Source of the DNA: Psychrobacter sp. JCM 18902
GTDB taxonomy: Bacteria > Pseudomonadota > Gammaproteobacteria > Pseudomonadales > Moraxellaceae
Reading direction: 5' to 3'
NCBI RefSeq assembly: GCF_904846615.1
Contig: NZ_CAJHBK010000001.1
Location: 434,001 to 498,000, forward strand
Length of the DNA: 64,000 bases
Both the position numbers and the translations under genes were made by a program. Below, piece after piece: positions 17,931-27,829 of the stretch. Under the pieces are notes generated by a model. It ran no database searches. It had not been told where the DNA came from and was given only the letters and a program-made list of their open reading frames with translations. Numbering within the stretch: the first letter of the stretch is position 1; every line of letters begins with the position of its first letter.

Positions 17931-18394
17931 GAAAATTCCTACAGACGGGTCGCGGTTGCTAGATCAAAGAAAAGCGCTGAATACCGCTTTTAAAGTGAAA
18001 ATAATTATCGATATAATTATTAACAGTATCAAAAACTTATCGAAATATAGCATAGGTTTTATCAATATTAAGCCGTATAATAGCAAGGCTTTGGTAAAAA
18101 TACATGCGCTCGACGCTATGATTTCATAATTATCTAAGTTATGATTTGTAAATTTTGCATGGTTACGTCGCGAGGCGTGAGTGATCTCAAAGGCTTGCTA
18201 CCACTCACGCATGTCTATTTTTTGATAAAAACAGGGTGCTAATCTGACACCAAGGTTTGCATTATAAACGGTCATTATCCAAAGCAAGACAGTAAACCAT
18301 AATTCAGCCAACTGCTATAAGTTTATTCACCGGTAAGACTAGGCGATTGTTATCGTTCATAATATTGTGCCGCGTGAGGTGATAGGAAATACAC
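17931..18394. other. Divergent intergenic region before tamA
   Basis: 464 bp between the divergent transporter and tamA. The only clear structure is GCGTGAGTG (18175-18183) with CACTCACGC (18202-18210), then ATGTCTATTTTTTG: a plus-strand terminator-like hairpin ahead of tamA. It would fit the end of a short RNA starting in the 18.0-18.15 kb region, or a leader attenuator of tamA. AT-rich otherwise. Confidence 0.45.
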
Positions 18395-21300
18395 ATGAAA
18401 CACCAGCCTTCAACGCTCGCGCGCAATGTATCGATGATGCAGTGTGATACGGATAATGTTCGAGAGGATATTAAAATTCAAGATTTTCAGAGTAACCGTT
18501 TTCAAAAAACACGTCGTTCAGCAGCTATGGCAACTCATGGCAATACGCCGCGCATTTATTTTACGCGTTCAGCACTTTTCACTGCGCTAGCGACCAGCCT
18601 AGTGGGTTTCGGTATGGCACCTGCTGCATTGGCTGATACCACAAATAATATCAGTTCTCCTAAACAACCTACGAGCAATCAAATAGCTGTCGATCAATCA
18701 AACATTCAACCAACCAGTACTCAATCAACCACACTGTCAGATGATGATACTCAGCTCGATATCGCTTTGGATGCATTGCGCCTAAAAAAGGCAGTAGAGC
18801 AGGGCATTATCGATCAGTCAGTATTGGATGAGTACAGCGAACAAAGCCTAGGCATTAAGAAGTCTGATGCTCAAGATAAAAGCGCTAAAAAACCAGCTGC
18901 TCAGGGTATGGCCAATTCTCAGGCAAATGCCATGGATAATATGGCTGGCGCAAATGATGACTTGTTGCAACAAGCCGCAGCCATACAGCAGCAGGGTTAT
19001 CAGATGATGACGCCCGAGGAGATTGATCGTGAGCTGGCTGCGATGGATATGCAGAATGCCCAAGATATTGATGACATCAGTAATAGTACGGACATTAATA
19101 GTACCAACGTTAATAACAACTACAGTAACAACAATAATGATATCAGCAATAACGATCGCGATTTTGACGCGCCAATTGCTACATTAGATGATACAACCCC
19201 GCCTATTGGTTTAGATGTGGATTTGGATGCGACCAATCTGCCAACTCCTAACAATCTTGAGACATTGGGTAGGAATGAGAGCGCCGCTGAACGCGCACAG
19301 ACGGCTGAAGTTATGTCGCGTCCGATCGATGTTAGCGACTCTGTCAGTAGTGGGCGCGTGGATGGAACCGGTACTTTCGATAATGAGATTGTTGCCAATG
19401 CCAGTGATGAGGCCAATGAAGACGGTACAACGTCAGATATCATCAATCCTGATGACTACTTGCCAGACTATCAAGCGGACTCTCAGGGAATAAACCAGAG
19501 TATCGAACAAGCCAGTAAGCCTAAGCCAATGGCACGTAATAAAGGCAATATCGTGAAACGCCTTTATAACCGTTTATTCAATGCAGGTGTGATGGCATTA
19601 CCACATGTAGATACCACAATTTATCTACGGCAGGCGACCGCTGAAGATGCTGTCGATGGTAAGCCAAAGCTCACCAAAGCGGATAATGACGTTCAGCCCA
19701 TGAAAAACATCAAGGCTGCCCTTGATGATACGACGGTTCAGTCAGTTACCGACTTTACGGCCGCATTGCCACGCCTACGCCAAACAGCATTAGAGGCAGC
19801 CCAAGCAGTGGGTTACTATGATATTACGTTACGCCTACGTCAGCGCAATGCTGACACGATCGATGTCATTATCGAAGAGCTGGGCGAGCCGGTACGTGTG
19901 GATAGCCGTATTGTTGAGATTCGCGGTGAAGGCAGTGAACAACCAGAATATATAGCACTTGAAAAAGACTTGCCGCCACAAGTAGGCGATATCTTCAATC
20001 ACCGTGTTTATAAAGATAGCAAGGCGGCCCTTGAGTCGCTGAGTAATACTTATGGCTATTTTGATCAATATTGGTTAAACAAATCCGTTGATATTATCTT
20101 GCCAGATAATACAGCAGATATATCGCTGGTCTATAACACTGGTGATCGTTATGAGTTTGATGACGTTGTGTTTTTTACATACGATGAAAAAACCAACACC
20201 TTAACCCAAGATCCTGACAAGCTACCTGTTGAGTTGCCACTATTACAACAGTTGTTTGACTTTAAGCCCGGTGATCCTTTTTATCGTCCAGCGGTGACCG
20301 AGTTTAGTAATGACTTATCAGCGACTCGTTATTTTAATACGGTCAACGTTGAGTCGATATTGCCGCCAGATGAACGCAGTGAAGCCAGTACTTTAGCTTT
20401 TGATAACACGCCTACCAATAATAGCGGCACACTCGACGACGATATTAATAGTGATGGCGCCTCAGACATTGCGGGCAATAATGGTGCTGAAAGCTCAGCT
20501 GCTTCTAAAAGTTCAGCTGCTTCTAATAGTAGCCGTGTTAATCAAGACAATAACGCTGATGATGGTGATGAAAATAACGCAGAGAGTGAGGGTAATACGA
20601 CTGCCAATAGCGGTGAAACAGTCAATCCCGCCGATATTGCGGCGATCGATTTTGAAGCTGATGCAGCAACACTTGATAAACTACAAGCTATCAAACAAAA
20701 AGCAGAGCGCTTGAGCCGCTTACCAAATGACCGTGTATTGGATGAAAAAGACCAAGAGGCGGACAATCTTTTGGGTAAAATAAGCGACGGCATCAGTAAT
20801 ATTGCGCAAAAAATATTCCCTGATGAAGAAAGCTTAATCACTGATGAAAACTTTGTACCACCAACGCTGGCTGGTCGAAAAACGCCGCGACAAGTGGCAG
20901 AAAGTAAAAAAGTACCGTTGTATGTTTTTGTCTCTTCAAGTAAGCCGCGCGATGCCCAAGTAGGTCTTGGTTACGGCACAGATACGGGCGTGCGAGCGAC
21001 GGCAAAAATAGACTATAATTTGCTCAATCGTAAAGGCTACCAAGCTGGTGCGGAGACCGAGGTTTCCAGAATTACTAAAAACGTCGCTGTTTATGCCAGT
21101 CGACCTTGGAAACATCCACTTAACGATAAATTAGATGCGCGTCTTACCTATGAAGAAGAGGTCATCGACCAAGGTGAAGGCAACTTTGACTTATCTACTA
21201 CGACGCTAAAAGCAGCATTGGCGCGTAATATTCGCCGTGACAGTGGCTGGAATCGCAGCTACTCTGTGAATTACCGTTTAGATGAGCTAGAGACTGGGGT

Positions 21301-21943
21301 CGATGAAACAGAGTTGGACGATCTACCTATTCGCTTTACTTCCTCTAAGCCTAAGCAGCAAGCGCTGCTATTTGGTTATGGTATGAACAAAACCGATGTA
21401 GACAGTGTGACCAATCCGACTCGCGGTATGCGTCAGTATTACTCGCTTGAAGCAGGGGCTGATAAAGCCCTTAGCGACACTAATATGGCAATCATTCGCG
21501 CGGGTGTCAGCGGCATTTATAGTTTTGGCGATGAGCAAAAGCATCAAGTGCTGGGCAGTCTGAATACAGGCTACATCTGGGCAGATGATTTTTATGATGT
21601 GCCTTATAAATTACGCTTCTTTGCGGGTGGTGACCAAAGTATTCGTGGCTATGACTATGAGAGCTTGTCACCGCTTGACAAGGGCTATTTGACTGGTGGG
21701 CAAGTGCTTGCGGTTGGTAGTGCAGAGTATAACTATGAATTTAAACCAGGATTCCGCGGGGCATTCTTCACTGATGTGGGTAATGCTTACGACAAAAACT
21801 TCGAGACTGAAACAAAGGTCGGCGTCGGTGTTGGTATCCGCTGGGCATCGCCAGTCGGTGTGGTAAGAGTTGATGTGGCGGCTGGGGTGACAGAAGAAAG
21901 CATACCCGTTAGACTGCATTTCTTTATTGGCTCGCCTTTATAG
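18395..21943 (+). CDS. tamA: Outer-membrane translocation and assembly module protein TamA
   Basis: TamA is an Omp85-family barrel that works with TamB in outer-membrane biogenesis. 1182 residues, about twice the E. coli protein. Order: some 45 polar residues, a signal peptide ending in APAALA (about residue 80), a long Asn/Asp-rich disordered region, POTRA domains (about 400-670), a Ser/Asn/Asp-rich insert (about 670-750), then the barrel with the conserved SIRGYDYESLSP lock loop. The extra length is nearly all in the two polar tracts. AGGAAA upstream supports the start; an ATG at 18527 that would begin the signal peptide directly has no SD. tamB follows after 165 bp. Confidence 0.93.
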   Translation: MKHQPSTLARNVSMMQCDTDNVREDIKIQDFQSNRFQKTRRSAAMATHGNTPRIYFTRSALFTALATSLVGFGMAPAALADTTNNISSPKQPTSNQIAVDQSNIQPTSTQSTTLSDDDTQLDIALDALRLKKAVEQGIIDQSVLDEYSEQSLGIKKSDAQDKSAKKPAAQGMANSQANAMDNMAGANDDLLQQAAAIQQQGYQMMTPEEIDRELAAMDMQNAQDIDDISNSTDINSTNVNNNYSNNNNDISNNDRDFDAPIATLDDTTPPIGLDVDLDATNLPTPNNLETLGRNESAAERAQTAEVMSRPIDVSDSVSSGRVDGTGTFDNEIVANASDEANEDGTTSDIINPDDYLPDYQADSQGINQSIEQASKPKPMARNKGNIVKRLYNRLFNAGVMALPHVDTTIYLRQATAEDAVDGKPKLTKADNDVQPMKNIKAALDDTTVQSVTDFTAALPRLRQTALEAAQAVGYYDITLRLRQRNADTIDVIIEELGEPVRVDSRIVEIRGEGSEQPEYIALEKDLPPQVGDIFNHRVYKDSKAALESLSNTYGYFDQYWLNKSVDIILPDNTADISLVYNTGDRYEFDDVVFFTYDEKTNTLTQDPDKLPVELPLLQQLFDFKPGDPFYRPAVTEFSNDLSATRYFNTVNVESILPPDERSEASTLAFDNTPTNNSGTLDDDINSDGASDIAGNNGAESSAASKSSAASNSSRVNQDNNADDGDENNAESEGNTTANSGETVNPADIAAIDFEADAATLDKLQAIKQKAERLSRLPNDRVLDEKDQEADNLLGKISDGISNIAQKIFPDEESLITDENFVPPTLAGRKTPRQVAESKKVPLYVFVSSSKPRDAQVGLGYGTDTGVRATAKIDYNLLNRKGYQAGAETEVSRITKNVAVYASRPWKHPLNDKLDARLTYEEEVIDQGEGNFDLSTTTLKAALARNIRRDSGWNRSYSVNYRLDELETGVDETELDDLPIRFTSSKPKQQALLFGYGMNKTDVDSVTNPTRGMRQYYSLEAGADKALSDTNMAIIRAGVSGIYSFGDEQKHQVLGSLNTGYIWADDFYDVPYKLRFFAGGDQSIRGYDYESLSPLDKGYLTGGQVLAVGSAEYNYEFKPGFRGAFFTDVGNAYDKNFETETKVGVGVGIRWASPVGVVRVDVAAGVTEESIPVRLHFFIGSPL

Positions 21944-22108
21944 CCATGTAATCCAGTAGTGACATCATTTAGCGCGTATTGATCATTATTAAGTCGTCTC
22001 CGTTAGTGAAATAGAGACAGGTTCAACACGCGCTATTAGCATTATCCGTTGTATTCCTTATTTATCGTGCCGATTGCCGGTGACCATTCTTTAACGTAGT
22101 TGAGTGTC

Positions 22109-25100
22109 ATGCTGACAAAAAATACCCCGCCTAATAACGCCCCAGATGAAGATCCAGCACAGCGCGATGCTCGTGCCGTCAGACGTTGGTATCCGCTGTC
22201 ATTTTTGCTCAAATTACTGGTGCTTATTTTAATTGTGCTGGCCATCATGTTTGCCGTATTTTTTTACGCAATGGGCACAGAGTCGGGTACGAAGTTTATA
22301 TTAGAGAAAGTCAGTGCTGAGACGGGCATTGATTTTAAATATGGTCGCGGTAATTTACGTGATGGAATCTGGGTCACTGATATCGATATCAAGGCGACTG
22401 AAGACCTTGAAGTATTGGTTGATAAAGCTTATGTCAAGATAGGCTGGCGTGCCATATTTGCCAAAGAAGTGCATCTGCGTGATGCAGACATACAAACCAT
22501 TGAGATTATCAATAACAAGCCACCAACGGGTGAGCCGTTCGATTATAAAACGTTACAGCTACCAGTAAACTTACGCTTTGATCACGCTAAAATAAAAAAT
22601 ATTACTTATAAACAAGTGACCAAAGAGCCCATCGTTGTGCAGGATATTGTTGCCCGTGATTTGACATGGGTCGGTAGCATGGTAACGGTTGGTCGCGGCG
22701 ATTTACAATATGCTGATATCGTCAAAATCAGTGCCTTACAAGGTGAAATTGATTTACAAGGCGACTATCCGCTAGATTTAAGCGCGATTGCAGAAGTCAG
22801 TGCGCTAGAAAAAGCCTATGTTGACCCATTGAATATCACAGCAACAGGGACGCTAAAACGTACGGTTGGTAAGGTTCGTAGTCGCTACAATGACAGCGAT
22901 GTGAGCGGTGATTTTGTTGTCCAAGGATTGGATCAGGATTCGCCTTTTCAGGCAAAATTGCAATGGGATGATATTTTGATCCCTTATGCGGAAAGCCAAA
23001 AAATTCGTTTAAAAAGTGGTACTGCTACCGCGACAGGGGTGATCTCTGAAATACGTCTGCGTATCAATACTGAGCTGACGGCTAAAGACATTCCGTCCGG
23101 TCACTATCAAGGTCGCGCCGTCATTGCAAACAGTCAGTTACGTATTGATCGCTTAGATGCTCAGGTACCAGCTGGAAATTTAATTCTGCAAGGTATTTTA
23201 GATTGGCAAGGCAGCTTTGATGCAAAAGTGCGAGCGACAGGTAGCAATTTTGATATTCGCCGTGTTATTCCTGATGACTATGCTGATTTCAAAGCATATG
23301 CACCGCAAAGGCTGAATGGTCGACTGTCATTACATTATCAGCAGAAAAACAGCGCTGGTAGCATAGAGCTTGATGCAGATTTGCGTCAACGTGATGGCGA
23401 GCATGTGAATGCTAATATCGTCCAAGGCAAAACGTCAGCGAAGTCGACACAGGTAGCGCCTTGGTATATCGATGCCAAATGGCAAAACCTAATCCGCCGC
23501 GATGTGCCTAATATCGGTAATATTGATAGTCCGCGTGGACAGGCGGATGTCATCATTCGTGGCTCACGGTTATCAGTAGATGCCAATGCGGTCATTAATG
23601 AATTGAATGCCGCTCCTAAAGGTAACTATGATGTGCGCGTGCGCAAAGCTGGGGATGTCATCGACATCAATCGCCTGAATTATAAAGGGGTCGTGGGCGA
23701 CTTATCAGGTACTGGGCAGATTCAATTGGCAAATAAAAAGCGTCCGCTCACATGGCAGATAGATGCGCGTACCAATGGATTATTACCCAAACAGTATCGC
23801 AGTGATTTGCCGCTTGAGCGCCTAACCGGTAGTGTCAGCGCGCGTGGTCGTTTATTGACTATTACTAAAGGTGGCGTTAGTGGTCAGCGTCATATTATTA
23901 CCTTAAACAAGACCGACTTGCAGGCGCAACTTGATGCGACTCAAGATGGCCGTGCTATTGGTATAACGGGTGCGGGTGATGCTAAAATCGATATTGTTGG
24001 TGGCGAGCTATCTATGTTCGATGCGCGCTTCAATGGGCAAGTCGATACTGCAGATGTACCAAAAGGACGCCTATCTATTGATGCGGCTGGCACGCCAAAG
24101 TTTATCAGTATTCGTAAGCTTAATTACAATGGTGAAGCGGGCGCAGTGAATGCCAAGGGCGTCATCGATTTGCGTAAAAATATCGGCTGGACGATAGATG
24201 GTCGCTTCGATAAGTTTAATTTGGGTTATTTTTTACCCAATAATCCAGCGATTATCACCGGTGACTTGAAGACCAGTGGCGAGTGGCAAACTGCGCCTAA
24301 GAATAGTAAAAATGCCGCAGGCAAACTGCAACGTTTTGCGGTGAATTTCGATGGAGTGCTAGATGCTGAGCAACTGCCAGCGGGCAAGCTAACCATTGAT
24401 GCCAGTGGCGATGACCAGCTGATTCGTATCAAGCGTTTCCGTCATGTGGGCGCGGCAGGCAGTATTGATGCCAAAGGGACGGTTGATGTACGTCAAGGCA
24501 TTGCGTGGGATATTGACGCAGTGATGGATCGTTTTAATATTGGTTATTTCCTCAAAGATACCCCAAGCCTTATCACCGGTACTATCGATACGGATGGGCG
24601 CTGGAGTGACTCGCAGCAAATCATTAATATCAAAAAAATTGATTTAAGAGGTATGCTAAAGGGTCAACCGCTTAGTGCCAAGGGTAGCTTAGCGGCGAAG
24701 ATGCGTCTGCCAAAAGATTTGGCAAGCTATTTCAAGCGTCTACAAACGCAAGATGCACAGGCGCAATATAAGCAAGTAAATGCCTTGATAGACAGCTTAA
24801 ACGCGGATAATTTAGTGCTACGTTGGGGTGATAATTATGTCACTGCTAATGGCAATGCTAAGCAATTACAAACCAAAATTAATATCACCAGTCTGGATCA
24901 GTTGTCAGATAAATTGGCTGGCAAAGTCACTGGCGGTGCGACCTTATCACAGCCAGCAGGACAAGCGCTGCCAACCATTTATATCGATTTAGTCGGTGAG
25001 CGGATTGCGCTGCCGGGCTTTATTTTGCGCCAAGGTCGCGTGCGCGGTAAGCTGGTCAATTTGGCAAACAGCCCAAGTCAGCTGATTATCACCGCTGAAG

Positions 25101-27103
25101 GCTTAGATGCAGCTGGACAGAGTTTTAAAAGCGTTAAAGCAACTTTTAATGGTACTGAGCAGGCGCATGTGGTCAACCTTGACGTTGCCAATGAGCAGCT
25201 TACGATTGGCGCAAGGCTTAAAGGCGGCTTCAATCGGGATAAACTGAGCTGGTCTGGCGTCATCGGTAAGGGCCGTGTTCAATCTAAATATGCGACCTTA
25301 AATCAGTTACAGCCAGCGCAGTTAATTGTTAATTTACCCAACAATCAAAATGGCAATAATAACGATTTAAAAGTACAGTTGGCAGCACACTGCTGGCAAG
25401 CCACTGATCAAACGGGCAAGGTGTGCTTACGTGAAAACTTAATCGCGTCACCTGATAAAGGTGAGGTGAATATTGCCTTACAAAATCTAGATACGTCATT
25501 ACTCTCGGTCTTTTTACCCAAAGATATCGACTGGCATGGCAAAATTAATGGTAAGGCGATTGTTGGCTGGCAACGTGGTCGTCCACCGACGATTAATACC
25601 ACCCTGTATTCAGACAACGGCAAAATCGGCTTGATTCAAGATGGTGATAGTTTACCTGTCACTCTGCCTTATAAGCGGGTCTCACTAATTGCACTATCCG
25701 TCCCTGAGGGCATCAAACTACGTACCGATATCAATACTGGTGGCGGTGCGCGTGGCTATGCGGAAGTGGTCGTTGATCCTTATAAGACGCCTAAGCCAAT
25801 TTCGGGTGCTTTGGTATTGAATGAGCTTAACCTTGCGATATTCAAGCCTTTCTTCCCAGGTATGCGAGTGCTAGAGGGCAATGTCACGATGGCAGGAGGA
25901 TTGGGCGGTACATTAGATAAGCCGCAATTCTATGGCGATGTGAAACTTGCTAATGGCCGTATTGCGATGCTTGATTTGCCCATTAATTTAACCAATGTAA
26001 ATACTGACGCCAAAATTCGTGGTACGCAAGCGACTATTGATGGAACCTTTAGCAGTGGTACGGGTAAAGGGGTTTTGACTGGTACCGTTAATTGGCAACA
26101 AAAACTCCAAGCCAAGCTTAGCGTCAGCGGCGAGCGTTTGGTGATTACCCAGCCACCATTGTTAGTGGCAGAAATCAATCCTGATATTGATATCATCGTG
26201 CGTCCAGGCGATCGCTATGTCGATATTAAGGGGGCGGTCAGCGTACCGTCAGCGACCATTCGTCCGCCAGAAGCCAGCGAAGATATCATTACTCAAACCG
26301 AGGATGCAGTGGTTCTTGATCGTCGTCTCATTGGCAATATTGACGAGGTATTGGCAATATCGAAACCTTGGTCAATCAATGCAGATATCGGTGTCGACTT
26401 GGGTGATGATATCAACTTCCGTGGTTTTGGTGCCGTTATTCCTTTAGCTGGTGCGATTAATATCACTCAAAATGGCACGGGTGTCATGCGTGCAAAAGGG
26501 GTGGTGCAAGTATCACGTCGTACCAATATCAACGCTTTTGGTCAGAACCTAGAGCTTAACTACGGACAAGTGCGCTTTAACGGTGATGTGATGAAACCTA
26601 ACCTCAGTATTGAGGCGGTTAAAACGATCAGTGGCAAAACGGTAGGTGTGCGTGTCAAAGGCAATACAGAAAGCCCCAATATTATTGTCTTTAATAATGC
26701 AGGCTTGACTCAACAGCAGGCAATGAATGCTTTGGTGACAGGTCGAATTAATAACAAGGGCGCCACCCAAATCAGTGAGCAAGGCTTTAAATCGCAAGTG
26801 ACGAATAACCTAGCCGCCGCGGGCTTAAGCTTTGGACTGAGTGGCACGCGCAATCTAACCAATCAAATTGGTCAGATTTTTGGTTTTCAGAGCTTGACCG
26901 TTGATGCCTCAGGCAGTAGTGAAGACACCAACGTCAACGTCACCGGTTATGTGACGCCTGACTTGTATATACGCTACGGAGTAGGGGTATTTAATGCTCA
27001 AAATAGCTTATCTATTCGTTATCAGTTAACTCGACGTATTTATGTAGAGGCAACCTCAGCGGCAGAAAACGCGGTGGATGTGGTTTACAGCTGGCAGTTC
27101 TAA
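22109..27103 (+). CDS. tamB: Translocation and assembly module protein TamB
   Basis: TamB spans the periplasm from an inner-membrane anchor to TamA; AsmA-like members of this family act as bridge-like lipid conduits. About 1664 residues. One membrane helix lies near residues 33-56 (LLKLLVLILIVLAIMFAVFF), followed by a very long run of repeating beta-strand units (forms of DAKGVIDLRKNIGWTIDGRF recur around residues 690 and 795) and the conserved C-terminal TamB/DUF490 domain ending in VDVVYSWQF. I use ATG 22109; TTG 22100 is possible, but neither has a strong SD. Paired with tamA, with a terminator right after the stop. Confidence 0.95.
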   Translation: MLTKNTPPNNAPDEDPAQRDARAVRRWYPLSFLLKLLVLILIVLAIMFAVFFYAMGTESGTKFILEKVSAETGIDFKYGRGNLRDGIWVTDIDIKATEDLEVLVDKAYVKIGWRAIFAKEVHLRDADIQTIEIINNKPPTGEPFDYKTLQLPVNLRFDHAKIKNITYKQVTKEPIVVQDIVARDLTWVGSMVTVGRGDLQYADIVKISALQGEIDLQGDYPLDLSAIAEVSALEKAYVDPLNITATGTLKRTVGKVRSRYNDSDVSGDFVVQGLDQDSPFQAKLQWDDILIPYAESQKIRLKSGTATATGVISEIRLRINTELTAKDIPSGHYQGRAVIANSQLRIDRLDAQVPAGNLILQGILDWQGSFDAKVRATGSNFDIRRVIPDDYADFKAYAPQRLNGRLSLHYQQKNSAGSIELDADLRQRDGEHVNANIVQGKTSAKSTQVAPWYIDAKWQNLIRRDVPNIGNIDSPRGQADVIIRGSRLSVDANAVINELNAAPKGNYDVRVRKAGDVIDINRLNYKGVVGDLSGTGQIQLANKKRPLTWQIDARTNGLLPKQYRSDLPLERLTGSVSARGRLLTITKGGVSGQRHIITLNKTDLQAQLDATQDGRAIGITGAGDAKIDIVGGELSMFDARFNGQVDTADVPKGRLSIDAAGTPKFISIRKLNYNGEAGAVNAKGVIDLRKNIGWTIDGRFDKFNLGYFLPNNPAIITGDLKTSGEWQTAPKNSKNAAGKLQRFAVNFDGVLDAEQLPAGKLTIDASGDDQLIRIKRFRHVGAAGSIDAKGTVDVRQGIAWDIDAVMDRFNIGYFLKDTPSLITGTIDTDGRWSDSQQIINIKKIDLRGMLKGQPLSAKGSLAAKMRLPKDLASYFKRLQTQDAQAQYKQVNALIDSLNADNLVLRWGDNYVTANGNAKQLQTKINITSLDQLSDKLAGKVTGGATLSQPAGQALPTIYIDLVGERIALPGFILRQGRVRGKLVNLANSPSQLIITAEGLDAAGQSFKSVKATFNGTEQAHVVNLDVANEQLTIGARLKGGFNRDKLSWSGVIGKGRVQSKYATLNQLQPAQLIVNLPNNQNGNNNDLKVQLAAHCWQATDQTGKVCLRENLIASPDKGEVNIALQNLDTSLLSVFLPKDIDWHGKINGKAIVGWQRGRPPTINTTLYSDNGKIGLIQDGDSLPVTLPYKRVSLIALSVPEGIKLRTDINTGGGARGYAEVVVDPYKTPKPISGALVLNELNLAIFKPFFPGMRVLEGNVTMAGGLGGTLDKPQFYGDVKLANGRIAMLDLPINLTNVNTDAKIRGTQATIDGTFSSGTGKGVLTGTVNWQQKLQAKLSVSGERLVITQPPLLVAEINPDIDIIVRPGDRYVDIKGAVSVPSATIRPPEASEDIITQTEDAVVLDRRLIGNIDEVLAISKPWSINADIGVDLGDDINFRGFGAVIPLAGAINITQNGTGVMRAKGVVQVSRRTNINAFGQNLELNYGQVRFNGDVMKPNLSIEAVKTISGKTVGVRVKGNTESPNIIVFNNAGLTQQQAMNALVTGRINNKGATQISEQGFKSQVTNNLAAAGLSFGLSGTRNLTNQIGQIFGFQSLTVDASGSSEDTNVNVTGYVTPDLYIRYGVGVFNAQNSLSIRYQLTRRIYVEATSAAENAVDVVYSWQF

Positions 27104-27123
27104 ATCGCATCGTTTTATCCAAT

Positions 27124-27155
27124 AAAAAACGCCTTTTAATGAAGGCGTTTTTTTA
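27124..27155 (+). terminator. Intrinsic terminator after tamB
   Basis: AAAACGCCTT and AAGGCGTTTT form a stem with a 6-base loop, followed by seven or more T. It starts about 20 bp after the tamB stop. Confidence 0.93.
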
Positions 27156-27164
27156 TAGGTAGGC

Positions 27165-27350
27165 TAGGGCATGTCCTCAATTCAATCGATAGTCATCTAA
27201 ATAGGTTAGAAATGGCTAAATCTTACCAAACGGCGTCAAATAGTTGACTAATATCTCGATATTATCGGCGCTATTTTCCTTGTTTAATTGCAATTTATCT
27301 CATTTTTATCACCATTTTTATCACCATTTTTAAAATGAGGACACGCCCTA
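27165..27350. mobile_element. MITE-like element, copy 1 (186 bp)
   Basis: Begins TAGGGCATGTCCTCA and ends TGAGGACACGCCCTA; the ends are inverted repeats matching at 14 of 15 positions. There is no ORF inside. A related copy lies at 51784-51976 with the same left end and matching interior blocks (CGCTATTTTCC; TTATCTCATT; TATCACCATTTT). Both sit at a TA, which may be the target duplication. The ends would be recognised by a transposase in trans; none is in the window. Copy 1 also has an internal 12-bp doubling, ATTTTTATCACC x 2 (27302-27325). Confidence 0.8.
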
Positions 27351-27374
27351 ATATTGATGATCAATGATATTAAT

Positions 27375-27539
27375 CTATTTAGTCAGGATTAAGCGATTAT
27401 TACGTGTCAAACGTAGTCGATACTCTTCACCCTCATGCTCAATACGCACTTCTTTAGTGAGTGCAAATAAGTGTTGTGATTGCAAAGTTGGTAAGCGGTT
27501 TTCACGGCAATTCAAGTAACGAGAGATAACCATGCTCAT
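27375..27539 (-). CDS. hemP: Hemin uptake protein HemP
   Basis: A 54-residue ORF read directly from the sequence. The C-terminal half is the HemP signature: VRIEHEGEEYRLRLTRNNRL followed by ILTK, close to the family pattern of E/G-E-Y-x-L-R-x-T-x-x-x-K-L-I-L-T-K. SD AAGGAA lies six bases before the ATG. Upstream is a promoter whose -10 lies in a Fur box, so it should be induced on iron starvation. HemP proteins lie in haem-uptake loci and in some bacteria act as regulators of the haem receptor gene. Here no TonB receptor, hmu or ExbBD gene is nearby, so hemP stands alone. Confidence 0.9.
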   Translation of the reverse strand: MSMVISRYLNCRENRLPTLQSQHLFALTKEVRIEHEGEEYRLRLTRNNRLILTK

Positions 27540-27601
27540 AGTAAATTCCTTTTGATAAAAAATGGCTGAATAGTAATGGCGGTATAGTAACTATCTTTAA
27601 C

Positions 27602-27637
27602 GATAATAATTATCATTTACATTGGAAGATTTTGCAA
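27602..27637 (-). promoter_or_regulatory. hemP promoter with Fur box
   Basis: GATAAT-A-ATTATC (27602-27614) is the 6-1-6 core of a Fur site, extended by A at one side. On the minus strand the same bases give a -10, GATAAT (27609-27614), exactly 17 bp after a -35, TTGCAA (27632-27637), with TG one base upstream of the -10. Fur-iron binding would cover the -10 and block transcription. The start of hemP is about 65 bp downstream. Confidence 0.85.
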
Positions 27638-27829
27638 GGTAATTGATAAAATAAAATGCAGTCATTGTGTAAACTTATCTACAGTAATTGTTGTAAATGA
27701 GGTTTAAATAAATAAAAATTAGCTAATTATTATTATAAATCAATAGGTTGGTTTTAGATCGACTTGATTTTTTAAAGGTATAAACCAATCAAATAGCACT
27801 TTAAAAAAACAGTAATAAAGGAGACGCCG

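Noticed and set aside
17923..18129. 68-codon plus-strand ORF before tamA
   Set aside because: It overlaps the start of the divergent transporter gene, has no SD, and its product is Ile/Lys/Asn-rich as expected from AT-rich spacer.
27390..27540. hemP region considered as plain spacer because no long ORF covers it
   Set aside because: Direct reading shows the HemP signature, an SD and a Fur-controlled promoter, so the spacer interpretation was dropped.
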